A DNA stretch of 64,000 nt, taken from the NCBI GenBank assembly GCA_963580455.1, contig OY756957.1, forward strand, positions 3,415,001 to 3,479,000, given 5' to 3'. The position numbers and the translations under genes are program-made. This DNA comes from Euonymus europaeus. Its lineage: Eukaryota; Streptophyta; Magnoliopsida; Celastrales; Celastraceae. The notes beneath the pieces were generated by a model, which made no database searches, was not told the origin of the DNA, and saw only the letters and a list, made by a program, of their open reading frames with translations. Shown in pieces: positions 48,880 to 61,722 of the stretch (positions within the stretch are counted from its first letter, which is position 1; each line of letters starts with the position of its first letter).

Positions 48880-49050
48880 TTATTATTTTTTTTGTTGATA
48901 AAAAGATGACGATACTTCATTAAATTTATTAAAAACTCTAGCGGAAAACCGAAGTTACAAGCTGAGCCAAAGAAAAAAGCAGCCTAGCACAACAAAAGGG
49001 AAAACAATCGACACAACAGCACCCAAGCTAATACCTCATCCTAAAGGTAA
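48880..49050. repeat. Possible LINE/SINE-tail-like sequence
   Basis: A T-rich start (attattttttttgttgat) is followed by cttcattaaattta and an A-rich, non-coding stretch, resembling inverted tails of plant non-LTR elements. No RT domain. The class is a guess. Confidence 0.25.
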
Positions 49051-49751
49051 TCAAATAGTGAACCAAAGGATGAAGACAACGCCAATCTTTCTTTTTGAGA
49101 CTCGATGGATATTATTATGTACAAAAATATTATTTTGGCTTCAGAAGTCAGACCGGGAAACACCAGAATGCATGCAGGATTATTGACAATGATATGACTA
49201 GGATATAAGCAAATCTTCCAGCAAATTGCAGTGAAAGTTGCTAGACAAGCCAACCCAACTAGCCTTCCCCATTGAACAACATCAACCTACTCTCGGGACT
49301 CGGAACGTCTGACATGAATGAAGAAAGTATGCGTATATCCCAGCCGCACTTGCAGAACGTTTTCATGATCGCCAGAAAGCATCCGGGTCATTGCTATAAA
49401 ATGAGCGATCTTGAATTTCCTGGTCAGCCACATGCAAATCTGTAGTCGTGCTTGGATAATTTTACACAATATTAATCCTGAAAGAAGCATCCAGTACCAT
49501 TCACTTTCATCCCTGCAAAACCAATGACAACATAATTTTGAAATGTGATGATAATAACCAAGAGCTTCTACTTGCCTCCAATGGCTGGCAGGTACACCAA
49601 ATTACTTGCGTGCTAAAATTCCAGGACTGAAAGTTAGAAGTGTTGTTTACTTGAGCGGATCCTTCATTGTTGTAAGTTATTTTTCCTTCATTGTTGCATC
49701 CAGGACCATGCAAGTGGACATGCATGCAATAATTGAAAGAATGCTGTATAC

Positions 49752-51339
49752 TGATCTTTCCCACCATTGATAGGCAGCCAAGCCATTAATCTCATCCACA
49801 AATCTATTGAATGCATTTTCATATCTGCACAATAAATGAAATTTTAAAACGAGAATTTTGAGTAATATATGATTCCTAACATAAAGAAAGGAAAAAATAC
49901 CATACTCCATAGCTTCTCATACACCTAACAATAAAACTTCCACTTTAGACGAAATCTCAAAATCAAATAAGGGACAAAAATCACCAAAACTTATGGACCA
50001 GATAAGAAAAAGAGTGCTCACACGATTCCCGTTACTTGTTCAGGAGGAGAATGAGGTAGATGGCAAGAATCACTAAAAGTGTTTGGCCCATAAAATACAT
50101 CCTGTGCACGACCTTGGGATTTCTCAGTTCTATTTGTTGCCAGTACCTGAGAGTGAACATAGCCATGATCCTGAGAACAATATGGCAATAATATATAGGG
50201 CTTCATAATTTTGCTTTCTATTTGATCAGTGCACTCGAAGAAAAGGTATGAATACTGCATGGAAGAAATTGAAGATTGACCTCATTCAGCGACTCCAGAA
50301 AAGGGAAGGAGTGATCCATACGAGAGCTACGTTGAGGGGGTTGAAGAGCTGGTAATTCATCCCCACCGATATAATTCATTCGTGCAGCGCTAAGAGGAAG
50401 AGGAGACATAAAAGAATAAGACTAAACAACCATGGTCCGCCAAATGTGTATGCCAACTCTTCAAAGAGCAGTATAACAATGTGGCATGTGATATCTGTCA
50501 GACATGCACTTGTATGGACAAGGACTCTCAGTGACACCAACTGTTAAAAATTGAAAGTGGAATCACCAAATAATTAACATGAAGAATCTAGAAATCATAA
50601 ATCTATGCAAAGTTGATGGTTAGCAAATAGAATGCTAACCATTGACAGCAACAATCACTGGCGAAAGGCAAAATCCAAACTAACAAAAAGTTTAACGTTT
50701 TCAAGAAAATAGGTAATAATTACAGTATGCGAAAAATAAATTGCATATGGCAGCAACCAAAATTTCTGGGATTGCCTCGAATAGAAATACATATGGCACG
50801 ACGTGGAAGTTCATTAGACGGGCATTGACGACAGTTTTTTCAGACCCACTGGCATTCTTAAAAGTCCCAACAGGAATTCCTGCATTGTAATTTTCCCATA
50901 TGGAAAACATATGTCAAGTTTTTAAACTCATTGAAAGAGTCATTGCCTGATCCATTTCTGCCAAAAGAAGCATCGATAAAACAATCTGATCTATATGATA
51001 TCAAGCACCACATGTATACTTTTTCAAATTTAGCAATAGATTTACGTAAGAAATAAGTTCCCTTGCCAAAAGACAATTTTTCAACAAAGCATTTTGCCAT
51101 AGGAAGCTTTGAGTCCTCTAAAGCTTTCAAATTATGTCAAGCACATTAATTATGCTTCTTTGAACGTGACATGCTTATAAATTCTATAAGCAATGTTCAA
51201 TGCCCAATAATGAGGCCCCAAGAACAACAAGAATGAACACATTGCAGTAATACAATACTACCTCACAAAGGATAACGTAGAGTCCTTTGGGGAAGGGCTT
51301 TCCAGAAACAGTCCCATTTTCACCAGCATGAATCCTCCC
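49752..51339 (-). other. Unrecognised exon-like blocks (possible gene or decaying gene)
   Basis: Several minus-strand open blocks are bounded by good splice sites: 51262-51339 (...AGENGTVSGKPFPKGLY...), about 50791-50910 (...NAGIPVGTFKNASGSEKT...), 50281-50389 (AARMNYIGGDELPALQPPQ), 50022-50170 (DHGYVHSQVLATNRTEKSQG...) and 49752-49824 (YENAFNRFVDEINGLAAYQW). The last two join in frame through donor GT|GTGAGC and acceptor GCAG. A further open stretch at 49300-49520 may be the 3' end (for example ...SFYSNDPDAFW then stop). The second and third blocks do not join in a consistent phase. I do not recognise the family. It may be a low-expressed gene, a partial copy or chance. Confidence 0.35.
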
Positions 51340-51670
51340 CTGCCATTAGAAAGCAAAGGTTTCAAAATATATATGATAACACAGCGAATTATCATCAGTA
51401 ACATTCAAGAGATCAATATAGATGGCAAAAATTGAAAAAGAAATACAAACTAACACAATGCCCAAGGCAAGATCACTTTAACAGGGAAAACCATGAAGCA
51501 CTTTGTGTTTTCATCCATGATACCACTTCACCAAATCGTGCAGATAAAGGCAAGCACTTGAGATATAAAGGAAAAGAAGGAAACCAGTTTGACCTACTAG
51601 ATATAAGTCAAGTCATGCGAGTGAAGTATACCATGCTTTGCAATGACTTCCTCTATGGCTAAAGGTTAAG

Positions 51671-51825
51671 ACAATTAGTTGGAATTCACAGAGTGGATTC
51701 TCCTTTTCTATTCAGGCTAAAGGTTAATCATCATCATCGAGCATTTATCCCAAAAAATTTGGAGTCGGCTACACGAATAAAACAATTAGTTGGAATTCAG
51801 AGTGTAGATTCTCCTCTTCTATTCA
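51671..51825. repeat. 44-bp direct repeat with SINE-like core
   Basis: Copies at 51671-51714 and 51782-51825 (acaattagttggaattca...) are about 111 bp apart. Between them lies aatttggagtcggctacac, related to the motif at about 19832-19850. Confidence 0.6.
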
Positions 51826-52880
51826 TACATAACCTCTTTCTAACACCTCCATCCATATCCTTATTTATCTACCTTCAATCTAAGCTACCCTTGGCCTAAA
51901 ATAAATAGTCCATAATTTATCTCATCGTTTCTTCCGTGGCCACAGATTTAGCGCAACATTCTCATTTCTAGAAGACTACAACAATTAAAGTTTTTAAATA
52001 TGTACAGTAAATAATTCAAAATAATGGAGAGATTTTATGATCATAGACATTTTATGAATACAGAAAGATAGAGTATGTGTACCAAACAGTGGTAGAGTGT
52101 GTAGTCGACCGACATCGCTTAACGAGGGATAAATCCTTGCCTTAGTATTGAGTTTTGACTTCCCCCCACCCCCTCCCCCCCCCCACTCTAAATCCTAGTC
52201 AAGGCTGGAGAGTATAAAACTTATGTGGCAAGGCAAGAAAAGAAATGACGATGACAAGAAATGAAATATTTGATCCTAGGCAAGAGTAGCTTCAATGAAG
52301 TTAAGATAAAGGAAAATCATCAAGCATGGTACGGAGACTTACAACATAGAAAGTTAGTGCCCAAGTACAGAAGCTAAGAATTTATAGAATTGAAGTAGAA
52401 AATATTGAGGATATATCGATTGCCTCCTTGTAACCTTGGTGCCATATGAATGAAATTATTTTCCATTCAAAAAAAGAGTAGAAGATAAAAGGGAAATGAG
52501 GAAGAGGCCAAATAAGTCATGGAAGGAAGTGCAAAAATACATGGAAACAAAAAAATGGTAGAGAAGTTAGCTTCAGAGTCTCGCTTTTCTCTAGCATGTC
52601 CAGAGTCTGTACCATGCAAAAATTTAAAGGCGTAGTAGCAAAGATTGGACATGCTAATGGAGTTTTTAAAATGCAGATTGGTTATTCTTCTACAAAAATT
52701 CTCATATGCATTTTCTTTTCTTTTCATACGAATGATGATAATCGAAATTCACCAGCATACAGTCGAAACATCAGATGCAGTATTATGCTAGAAGGAAATA
52801 CAATCAAGTCCATCTCTTAATTTCAAGGTCAATCTTTTTTTTTGCCTTTTCTATTTCTTTCTTTCCAGGTTAGCAATAGA

Positions 52881-53540
52881 TGTTCGAGGACATTACACTT
52901 GATGACGTCTAAAACTGTCCGTCCGAGTTGGACACCAATCAGTTTTGTCAGACCCCAAACCGCTGAGTTGGACATCCTACCTAGCAAGCAAACGTAAGCT
53001 AAGAGAGACCCCGAATTAGTTCGAGGAGGTCCGCTCCGACACTCAAGTCAGTACAATAACTCACAGTTGGGAGGGCTCGTCTCTCAACTTAAGCAATAGT
53101 AATGTCAGTTGTGATGTAGTTGTTTACCTGATGTGTGGGACTCCTTTTATAGGGGTCTAGAGAGTTCTTATTATACTAGGAATGAAACTCTCTTCTTCTA
53201 AGCGTCTTTATCGGAGTCATAATCATTTTGGATCTTTACTCATGAGAATAGGACTCCTAAAAGAAGTGATGAATCTTATTGGAATCCGACTCAGGCCGAC
53301 CGACCGACCAATATGTTCAAGAACAGGCTAACCGACCGACCCATCTACCTGAAAGCGAGAGATAATGAGTGAGAGCTGGTGGTCGAACCGATCTGTAGAG
53401 CATGACCGACCGAACTAACAGGAGGTCTCAAGGGACCCTTTGCGGAGTTCACCCGAGATGGTCCGATCAACCGAACTGAACTATTGTATTGCTTCAAAAA
53501 GGTCGGTCCGGGGAAGTGCATCAATTTTGCCACATCAACA
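52881..53540 (-). mobile_element. Probable solo LTR of a retrotransposon
   Basis: The interval starts TGTT (plus) and ends AACA. On the minus strand it holds a TATA-box-like CCTATAAAAGGAG (53141-53153), followed by sequence ending with ...gacttgagtgtcggagcg... typical of R/U5 regions of plant Gypsy LTRs. GAC/CGA-rich repeats (gaccgaccgacc) occur at 53298-53410. There is no internal gag-pol and no clear 5-bp TSD, so the limits are uncertain. Confidence 0.55.
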
Positions 53541-55354
53541 CTAATAAAATCTTTCCAGTATTCAGTACGGAAAGGAATTTCTATGCCCATAGTTGCTCTT
53601 CATAGTTCTTACTTTTTGCAGTGTGTGAATTTTAATTATGTTGTTCATAACAATCTCATCACACACGAAATTGAATTAAGCTATTGTTTTCTCTCATCCT
53701 CAATTCCCATACCAACTTCACTCACATTAACATCAATCAACCGATCAGCAAAACAAAACGGACAACACACAAGAATAGTCGGATGAATCATACCCGGTTT
53801 AACATGTCAAATGTAGTTAAAACATTAGTTTTCTGCATAGGTTTTCGGAAAAGCCTGTTGAACATTGACATGGTCGTCCTCCCCGCTACAAAAAAACCCT
53901 CGCAACTCCCTACGCAGTAAATTAACCTTGGTGAAAGAAATCAGACTCTGTCCAAACAAATAGAATCGATAAAACTGAAATTTTCAAGTGATCAAAACCA
54001 TCATGTGTGAGAGACTATGACAATGGTCTTGCATAAGGAAGACTTGTTTGAGAGGAGTGGTTGCCTTGCATTAGGAAGACCAATTATGTTAGATATATAA
54101 TCATATTTACGTATGACAATATTACTGTTGTGGAAAAAGTACTTATAAAAGTTTTTTGCTTTCTTCTTATAATTCAATGTGGTGACTGTACAGGTCTGTT
54201 TGGAAGATCAATAAACATCGAAAATGTGAGTATTTTAAAATAATTGGTCTTATTAACACTTGTTTGAATTATTTTTGGAGTTACTAGTTTTGGAAGGTTT
54301 TAAAATCGTCCAAAATCGATCTAATACAATTCTTAATGCATGGTTTGTGAGTGGAGGAAAAATGAGAGGAAGAAGAATTTAGAGGTAAAAGTGATGAAAA
54401 ATTAAAAGAGATGGATCCCATATGTTTTTTCCTTTCAAAATTGGAGAGAAAATCAAGTGAAAGTTGCAATAGTGGTGGGTCCTCTGCGGTAAGTTATATT
54501 TATAACCTTTAGTCGATCCTACCTTGTACATGACCTTTATAACAGGCGGGTCTCACCTTATATATATAAATATAAAAATATATATAAATTTACATCAAGG
54601 ATAACATGATAAATTTATATTAATCTTACGATTCATAAACATATTCTTTTCACTTTTTTTCTCCTACTTTTTGACTATCCAAATAAGAGAAAGTAAATTT
54701 AACTTCTCGTCCCCTCCACTCCACCTTCCATTCCTCCCAAAATTTTCTTCTCCTCTTCTTCTACTTCCCAAACAATGCATAAGGGTTTATAAAACATCCC
54801 AAATCGGGATGTTTTCAACGATTTTTGATATTTAATGTTTTCTTTAGAAAATAAATTCTTTTAAAATCGGTGCTTTAATACTTTTCCAAGCATTAGAATA
54901 TACCGTTTTTAAAAATGGCTATTAAAAACACCAAAAATCGCTACTCTCATAACCAATCAAAACCTGAATTATTTTTTGAGTTATTAGTTTTGGGAGGTTT
55001 TAAAACTGTCAAAAGCCGGTCTATCATAGATTTATAAAGGGTAATACTATTCAAACTCCCGTACCTAGCTCCCTAGGTAAACCCTTTGTCATATCAAATA
55101 TATAATATTGATATAAGATTTATGTGATATATAATATTGATATAAGATTTATGTGATGTTGACTGGTCTATTTTTTTTGTTTCTCAATTTTTTTTTCAGA
55201 TTTCAATTTTTTTTTTAATTTGACATTTCCGCTGCTCCTATTTCTTAAGTGACTAGGATTTATGTCGGATTTAATCACCTTCTTAACTTCGTTTCTCTCT
55301 GCAGAATCGGAACTACTCATCACTCGGTCCCTGACAGACTCAGTCACACTATTC
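53541..55354. other. AT-rich region upstream of the auxin-conjugate hydrolase
   Basis: Contains two diverged direct repeats about 715 bp apart (around 54243-54325 and 54957-55030) and a 2-copy 29-bp tandem repeat (atataatattgatataag..., about 55099-55157). Apart from these it holds only AT-rich sequence. No coding exon is seen. Confidence 0.5.
54243..55030. repeat. Pair of diverged direct repeats
   Basis: 54260-54325 (tgaattatttttggagttactagttttggaaggtttt-type sequence) recurs at 54965-55030 with gttattagttttgggaggtttt. They may be ends of one old insertion, or dispersed copies. Confidence 0.6.
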
Positions 55355-57890
55355 ATGGGTTTCTCGAAATGGGTCTCCCTGATTCTTGCACTTCACTTGT
55401 TTATGCCAAAACCCATCATCTCGAATCCGGTCATAAGTCCAGACGAGTTGGCTCAAATCCCAGTCAACTTTCTTCATTTTGCAAAGAAGCCTGATATTCG
55501 GGATTGGATGATCGATGTCAGGAGGAGAATCCACGAGAATCCTGAGCTTGGTTTTGAGGAATTCGAAACCAGTAAGCTTATAAGATCCGAACTTGATCGC
55601 CTGGGCATTCCTTACAATTACCCAGTTGCGGTTACTGGTATTGTTGGCTTCATTGGGACCGGTGAGCCTCCATTTGTCGCTGTTCGAGCTGATATGGACG
55701 CTCTAGCGATGGAGGTGTGGTCTAATTTTTCCCATTTTACTATATCATCTCTTTATTTATTTTATAAGCATATCATCTCTTCTTTTACATTACGAAAACA
55801 TGGGTCCTTATTGATTTGATCGCTGTCAAGGAGATTCCGTACTAGTAGTCTGGTTTTTACTTTTTTCAGGAAAGAGTAGAATGGGAGCACAAGAGTAAAG
55901 TTCCTGGTAAAATGCATGCTTGTGGCCACGATGCACATGTTGCCATGCTTCTGGGTGCTGCTAAGATGCTTCAAGAATATCGCCATGAGTTACAGGTTTT
56001 TATTAAAGAATTGAGACATCTCTGCTCAGTAGAGTTTCCTTTTTTGGATTTGATTTTATGACTATGCATAGGTTTTGTGTTTATTACTGATTTAAGAGGA
56101 ATGAGTATGAGAAAAAATGAGATGTGGGCTGTTGAATGTTTTGTGGAGATCGAATAAATTTAAGTTCTATGTGTGAGACAGGAAAATCAAATGGCATGAT
56201 CTCTGTTCGAAGACAGTTGATATGTTCTAAAATGCTTTAGGGAATAATTTCAATAGATTCCGCTTTGTCTAGAGTAATTATCTTCATATCATCATATGTT
56301 GTTATCATGCTTGAAACCTTCCTGTCCATTTCTTGGCAGAAGAGTTATCAAATTCTTCAATTTCCACAAATCACTAATGTGATGATATCTCTTGTTTAAT
56401 TGACAACATTCGGAGTTAATTTTATAATGCAAGATTAGGACAATGTTGCTAGATGAGAAAATTTGAAAAACTTGAGCAACAAAAAAAATATCAACATATT
56501 AAGAATTGCATAGTTGCATGTTGTGGTTTTGACAGGGAACGGTTATTCTTGTTTTCCAACCGGCTGAGGAAGGAGGCGGAGGAGCAAAGAAAATGATAGA
56601 AGCGGGAGCACTGAAGAATGTTGATGCCATTTTCGGGTTGCATGTGTCTACTCATCACCCTATTGGTGCAGTGGCCTCTAGACCTGGCCCTATTTTGGCT
56701 GGTTCAGGTTTCTTTGAGGCAATAATCAGTGGAAAAGGTGGTCATGCTGCCCTTCCTCAGCACACAATAGATCCAATCTTAGCAGCATCCAATGTAATAA
56801 TTAGTCTGCAGCATCTAGTTTCTCGTGAAGCTGATCCATTGGATTCACAGGTTCTCTCTCTCTCGATCCCTACCTCATCCCCACACTCCTATACACCTTC
56901 ACACTCATTCTCAACCCCCACACACAGTTTGAGAGAGTAATACGCATCTCGTTTATATTGGATCCCTCTGTTTTTTTATTTCGCCTTTAATTTTTGTTTT
57001 GATGGTTGTCTTTCATTTTTGTTTGTTTTCTTGTCAGCAAATACTATGTTCTACCTTTTCTAGCATGTATGTTTATCTAAGGACTATCTGTAGGACTTGT
57101 ACTTTTACTGTGGGAACGATTAACTCATACATCCTTTACTTCATGGTTTGTCAGTCATCCATTGATGCATTTAGCATCTGTCAGTGATATGCTTATCGGA
57201 TGCTTTCTAAGGTGCCTTCTGTTGCTTTTTAACCGTCTAGTTAGCCTCCTCAAACACCAAAACTTAATCGTACAGGTAGTTACAATCGGCAAATTCCAAG
57301 GAGGCAGTGCGTTTAATATTATTCCGGATTCTGTCACAATTGGTGGCACATTTAGGGCATTTTCAAAGGAAAGCTTAGCCCAACTTAAACAAAGAATTGA
57401 AGAGGTATAGTCGTTATTCAAATAACAAACACACACACACGGTATAGTGTGTTTTATTTTGGATGATAATCCCTTGCAATGCAAGTGACAGGTTGTCTCT
57501 GCACAAGCTGGTGTGCAAAGATGCAACGCCACCGTCAACTTCAATCCAAATGATAAAATTTTCTACCCGGCGACTGTGAATGATAAGGATTTGCACGAGT
57601 TCTTCCGAAGTGTTGCAGGTAACATGCTAGGTCTTCAAAACGTTCAAGAAAGGCTGCCCTCGATGGGAGCAGAAGACTTCTCATTTTTCTCTGAGGTTAT
57701 CCCTGGTTACTTCTACTATCTCGGGATGAAGAATGAAACTCAAGGGCCTCTCGAATCTGGGCATTCGCCGTATTTCAAGGTAAATGAAGAGGCTCTTCCT
57801 TATGGAGCAGCACTACATGCCTCTTTAGCTACTACATACCTCCTGCAGCATCAGTCTTCACCCAAGGGAAGCATTCATGACGAACTTTGA
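55355..57890 (+). CDS. ILL: IAA-amino acid hydrolase, ILR1-like, with ER-retention tail
   Basis: M20 amidohydrolase that releases free auxin from amino-acid conjugates in the ER lumen (family knowledge). Exons 55355-55714, 55870-55995, 56536-56850, 57276-57404 and 57492-57890 give 442 residues, all introns in phase 0. A hydrophobic signal peptide starts [16 protein letters not shown]; an in-frame ATG at 55262 would add 31 residues and weaken the signal, so 55355 is preferred. Metal ligands are C138 and H140 (MHACGHDAH), E173/E174 (QPAEEG) and H198 (FGLHV). The dimer-domain segment [16 protein letters not shown] and MGAEDFSFF are present. The C-terminus is HDEL. Arabidopsis ILL1/ILL2 are the closest remembered relatives. 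Confidence 0.96.
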
Positions 57891-59865
57891 GGATGGAATT
57901 GGCTTAGATTATGAGATACTGTAATTGAACATTGATCTCAGGCAAACCAAGCCTGCTCTTGCTCAAATATGTTCCATATATCTTGCATCAATATTGCTGA
58001 CCTTGTCTTTGCATCGGATAAAAGTTCGAAGTTACTGCTAGAATATGAGAAGCACCATGTTGTCCATAATTGATGAAACAAGAATTATCATATTAGATAT
58101 TACTGTTACTCTATATTTAATATTTCTCTTGGTTTCTTGGGTTTCATTGGGCAAGGCCTGCTTTCTCTTGGTGGCCGCATGGCATGGCCATCTTGAGTTT
58201 GTATTAGGTCCAGCTGTTACAGGGCTGGGTATTCTATTATTTTGTTACAAATTGACATATGAGAAAATCATTGATGAAAGATATGTCATTTCTGGATTCC
58301 ATAAACCTCGCTTTTCCTCACATTTAATGCGGGATCCCAGGCCAAGATTCTTGTTGAAAGCATAGCCGGAGCTCAAGAAATTTTGAAATGGATAACTTGA
58401 TGGATCACCCAAAAGCCCATTTTCTTTCCTCCACGCAAGGAAGCCAACGACCCCATAAGAGCTCTCAAGACACAATCGTTGAAGATATGAGTGGTTCTTT
58501 GGACAGGCCCGTGCGCTATCACGCTAGTGTAGTTCTCAGAGAGCTCCATCTCGCTAGCAGAAAGACAACCAGTGAAGGCCCGGGGAGAAACGGGAATGTT
58601 CATACCCGAACCGTCCGACCGAATTGGGATTTCTGGTGCCGAGATGGAGATACCGAAATTGGTAGGGGATTTTCAAGATTCTGTCAATTAAGAAACAGAG
58701 GAGGTATTTGGATCTTAACTGTGAGCCGAACAAAACCACTCTTGATTCGGGTTTTGATAATTTTGGGTCTTCATCCTGAGAGCCAAGAAAGGAACGATTT
58801 TGCTATTAAACATCTTTTAATGAAGAGGATCTCGCACATACAGATGAGTGCGGGATCCCACATGTGAGAAATATTTATTTATGTATTCGAAATGTTTACA
58901 AACAACTAGTGAAGAGATTTCTATAGGACTTGGATCTAACGAGGCTAAAGAGAGGAGTTCCTTGTCATGCTCTAAGAGAGACATGGCTTGTTCATCTAAT
59001 ACCACACATGCTTCCACTCCATTACCATGTCTAGTATCCGTGAGCTAGATAAAGATTTGAGGAGGTGCTTTGACACACTCGAGATGTTTTAGAGGAATTG
59101 GTTTTGTTTGCTTGATAGAAGAAAATGAAGTGAACATACAGATTAGGAACAAAATAATCAAAGGAGAGACGTCTTATAAGTTCTGGAGTGATTAGGTGCT
59201 GGAGAAGAGGGTTTGGAAGTTTTATTAGCTTGATGATTTAGCTCCCCAGTTGAGTAGTTTTATATAGACAAATTATGTGACTTTCATCAACTCTTGCACC
59301 ATCATGTCCAAGTTTTACCATTTTGTAAGGCTAATCATCAATGTCCAAGCTAAAGTGGGTATGGTAAGGTGAATGGTCCACAGCATGGAAAGCTAGTTGG
59401 AGCACTACTGCCCACATTCAAGCGTTTGGAACTTGGAAGTTTGCTGAACATACTGCTTGTACAATAATACTGGTAATTTATGTACTGGTAGTTTGGAGTT
59501 CACAGAGACAGTGGACTGAGGAGACCTAACATAAAACAGGTATACTATAATCACCAACTCAACTTCACAGTAAATTTATTATTTAGATGCAATGTTCCAC
59601 AGCAGAAAACTACAAAAACTACATCATTTAAAGACAATGACTTCCACACATGATTGTTTCAGCAAGTAACGTATCAAAATAAGGAAACATAAACTCATGA
59701 TAAACTCTGCATTCAATATCTGAATTCCAAATCCACTCAAGTAATTTCCAGCTGATTAAAAGAAAATGTCTTCATCATAGTTGAAACAAAATAAAAGTAA
59801 CTAAAACCCTACAAGACTTGAGAGATAAGCATCTTCACCAGTAGAAGTCCTCATTCTCTCAAGCT
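57891..59865. other. Intergenic region, no gene recognised
   Basis: Lies between the ILL stop and the eS30 3' end. ORFs of up to 159 codons (58388-58867) occur on both strands but have no recognisable motifs, no compositional support and overlap each other. A local inverted repeat near 58835-58870 (ctcgcacata...cccacatgtgag) is visible. It may contain a decayed repeat. Confidence 0.45.
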
Positions 59866-60674
<809 letters not shown>

Positions 60675-60699
60675 TCAGATAGTCAGATTAGGGATTTGG

Positions 60700-60840
60700 A
60701 CCTACGGCCCATAAATATAGGAGGACTTTGATTAGGGCCCAATTTAGATCCAACTCTGTAACCATGGAAAGGGCCCATGAAGTTTCCTCAGTTCAGTTGT
60801 ATCCTACTGAGCTTGACAAATGGGCCAAAGCCCAAAATAT
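60700..60840 (-). promoter_or_regulatory. Site II cluster upstream of RPS30
   Basis: GGCCCA/TGGGCC/AGCCCA words at 60706-60711, 60736-60741, 60772-60777, 60821-60826 and 60829-60834 lie 98-226 bp upstream of the eS30 start, typical of plant ribosomal-protein promoters. Confidence 0.65.
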
Positions 60841-61722
60841 GAAAATCTTGGTGATCAAGGAAGAACAAAACGCTTGAGTCAAACATTCCAGATTATACTT
60901 GTGTTCAAAGAATGAAGAAAAAACAAATATGAGCTAATAATATAGATTTAATAGGAGTTGAGAAAAGTATAATTTTAAATATAAATGAATGACTAAAATG
61001 AATATATATATAGTGATTTTTTGTTAATGTTCTACTAAATTATGCAGCAAACTCCAAATGTTAGAGATAAATACTCGGATGAACACTTTTAAAAATAAAT
61101 TAGGAAAATATCATGATTTTTAGATTTTTTTTGTTGCTTTCGAACAAATATGAGAATCAGACTAACAAATTAATATTCATGCGATGGCATTATGCTTATA
61201 GGAGTCTGGGATCTACTATAATATTTTTATAACGGATCTCGGTGTAATAACATTTAAGTCATTAAAAAATTTATTTTATATTTTAAAAAATGTGAATTTA
61301 TTTTGATAGTAATTATGTGTCACGAAATATTTATTTGTATCAAACAAAAATCAAATATGATATGAAAAAGTCACAGAAAATTATTGAACGGTCTAAATTT
61401 TGTTTTTATGGCTCATTTGATATTTATTTAGATTAAAAATATATGGTTGGACTCGGATCAAATTATAATTTTTAAAAAATGAATGGAAAATTTTCAGCTT
61501 AAAATGCTATTAAAGCGGCTAAACAGCAAAATCCGCGATTCCGCGCTCATAGCCGTTCAATTATTTGCCGCAAAAATGAGATACGATGGATCTCACACAC
61601 CAGATTCGGATCGCCTTAGATATAAAATTCCAGTTAGGGTTTATGGCAGCTTAACGAATATTGTGGCGACGACACTGAGTGAGACTTTGTAATTCGTTGT
61701 TCAGATATCCGTTTTACCATCA
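60841..61722. other. Divergent spacer between RPS30 and AsnRS
   Basis: AT-rich intergenic DNA; only the region just upstream of 61723 becomes GC-richer as the AsnRS leader. No other gene is seen. Confidence 0.5.

Noticed and set aside
52881..53540. Full-length retrotransposon
   Set aside because: No gag, protease, RT or integrase coding on either side and no second LTR.
55262..55354. Upstream in-frame ATG of the ILL gene
   Set aside because: The added residues do not resemble the family N-terminus and would displace the signal peptide; the ATG at 55355 is preferred.
58388..58867. Plus-strand ORF of 159 codons
   Set aside because: No recognisable motif, overlapping ORFs on the other strand, no splice partners; likely chance or decayed repeat.
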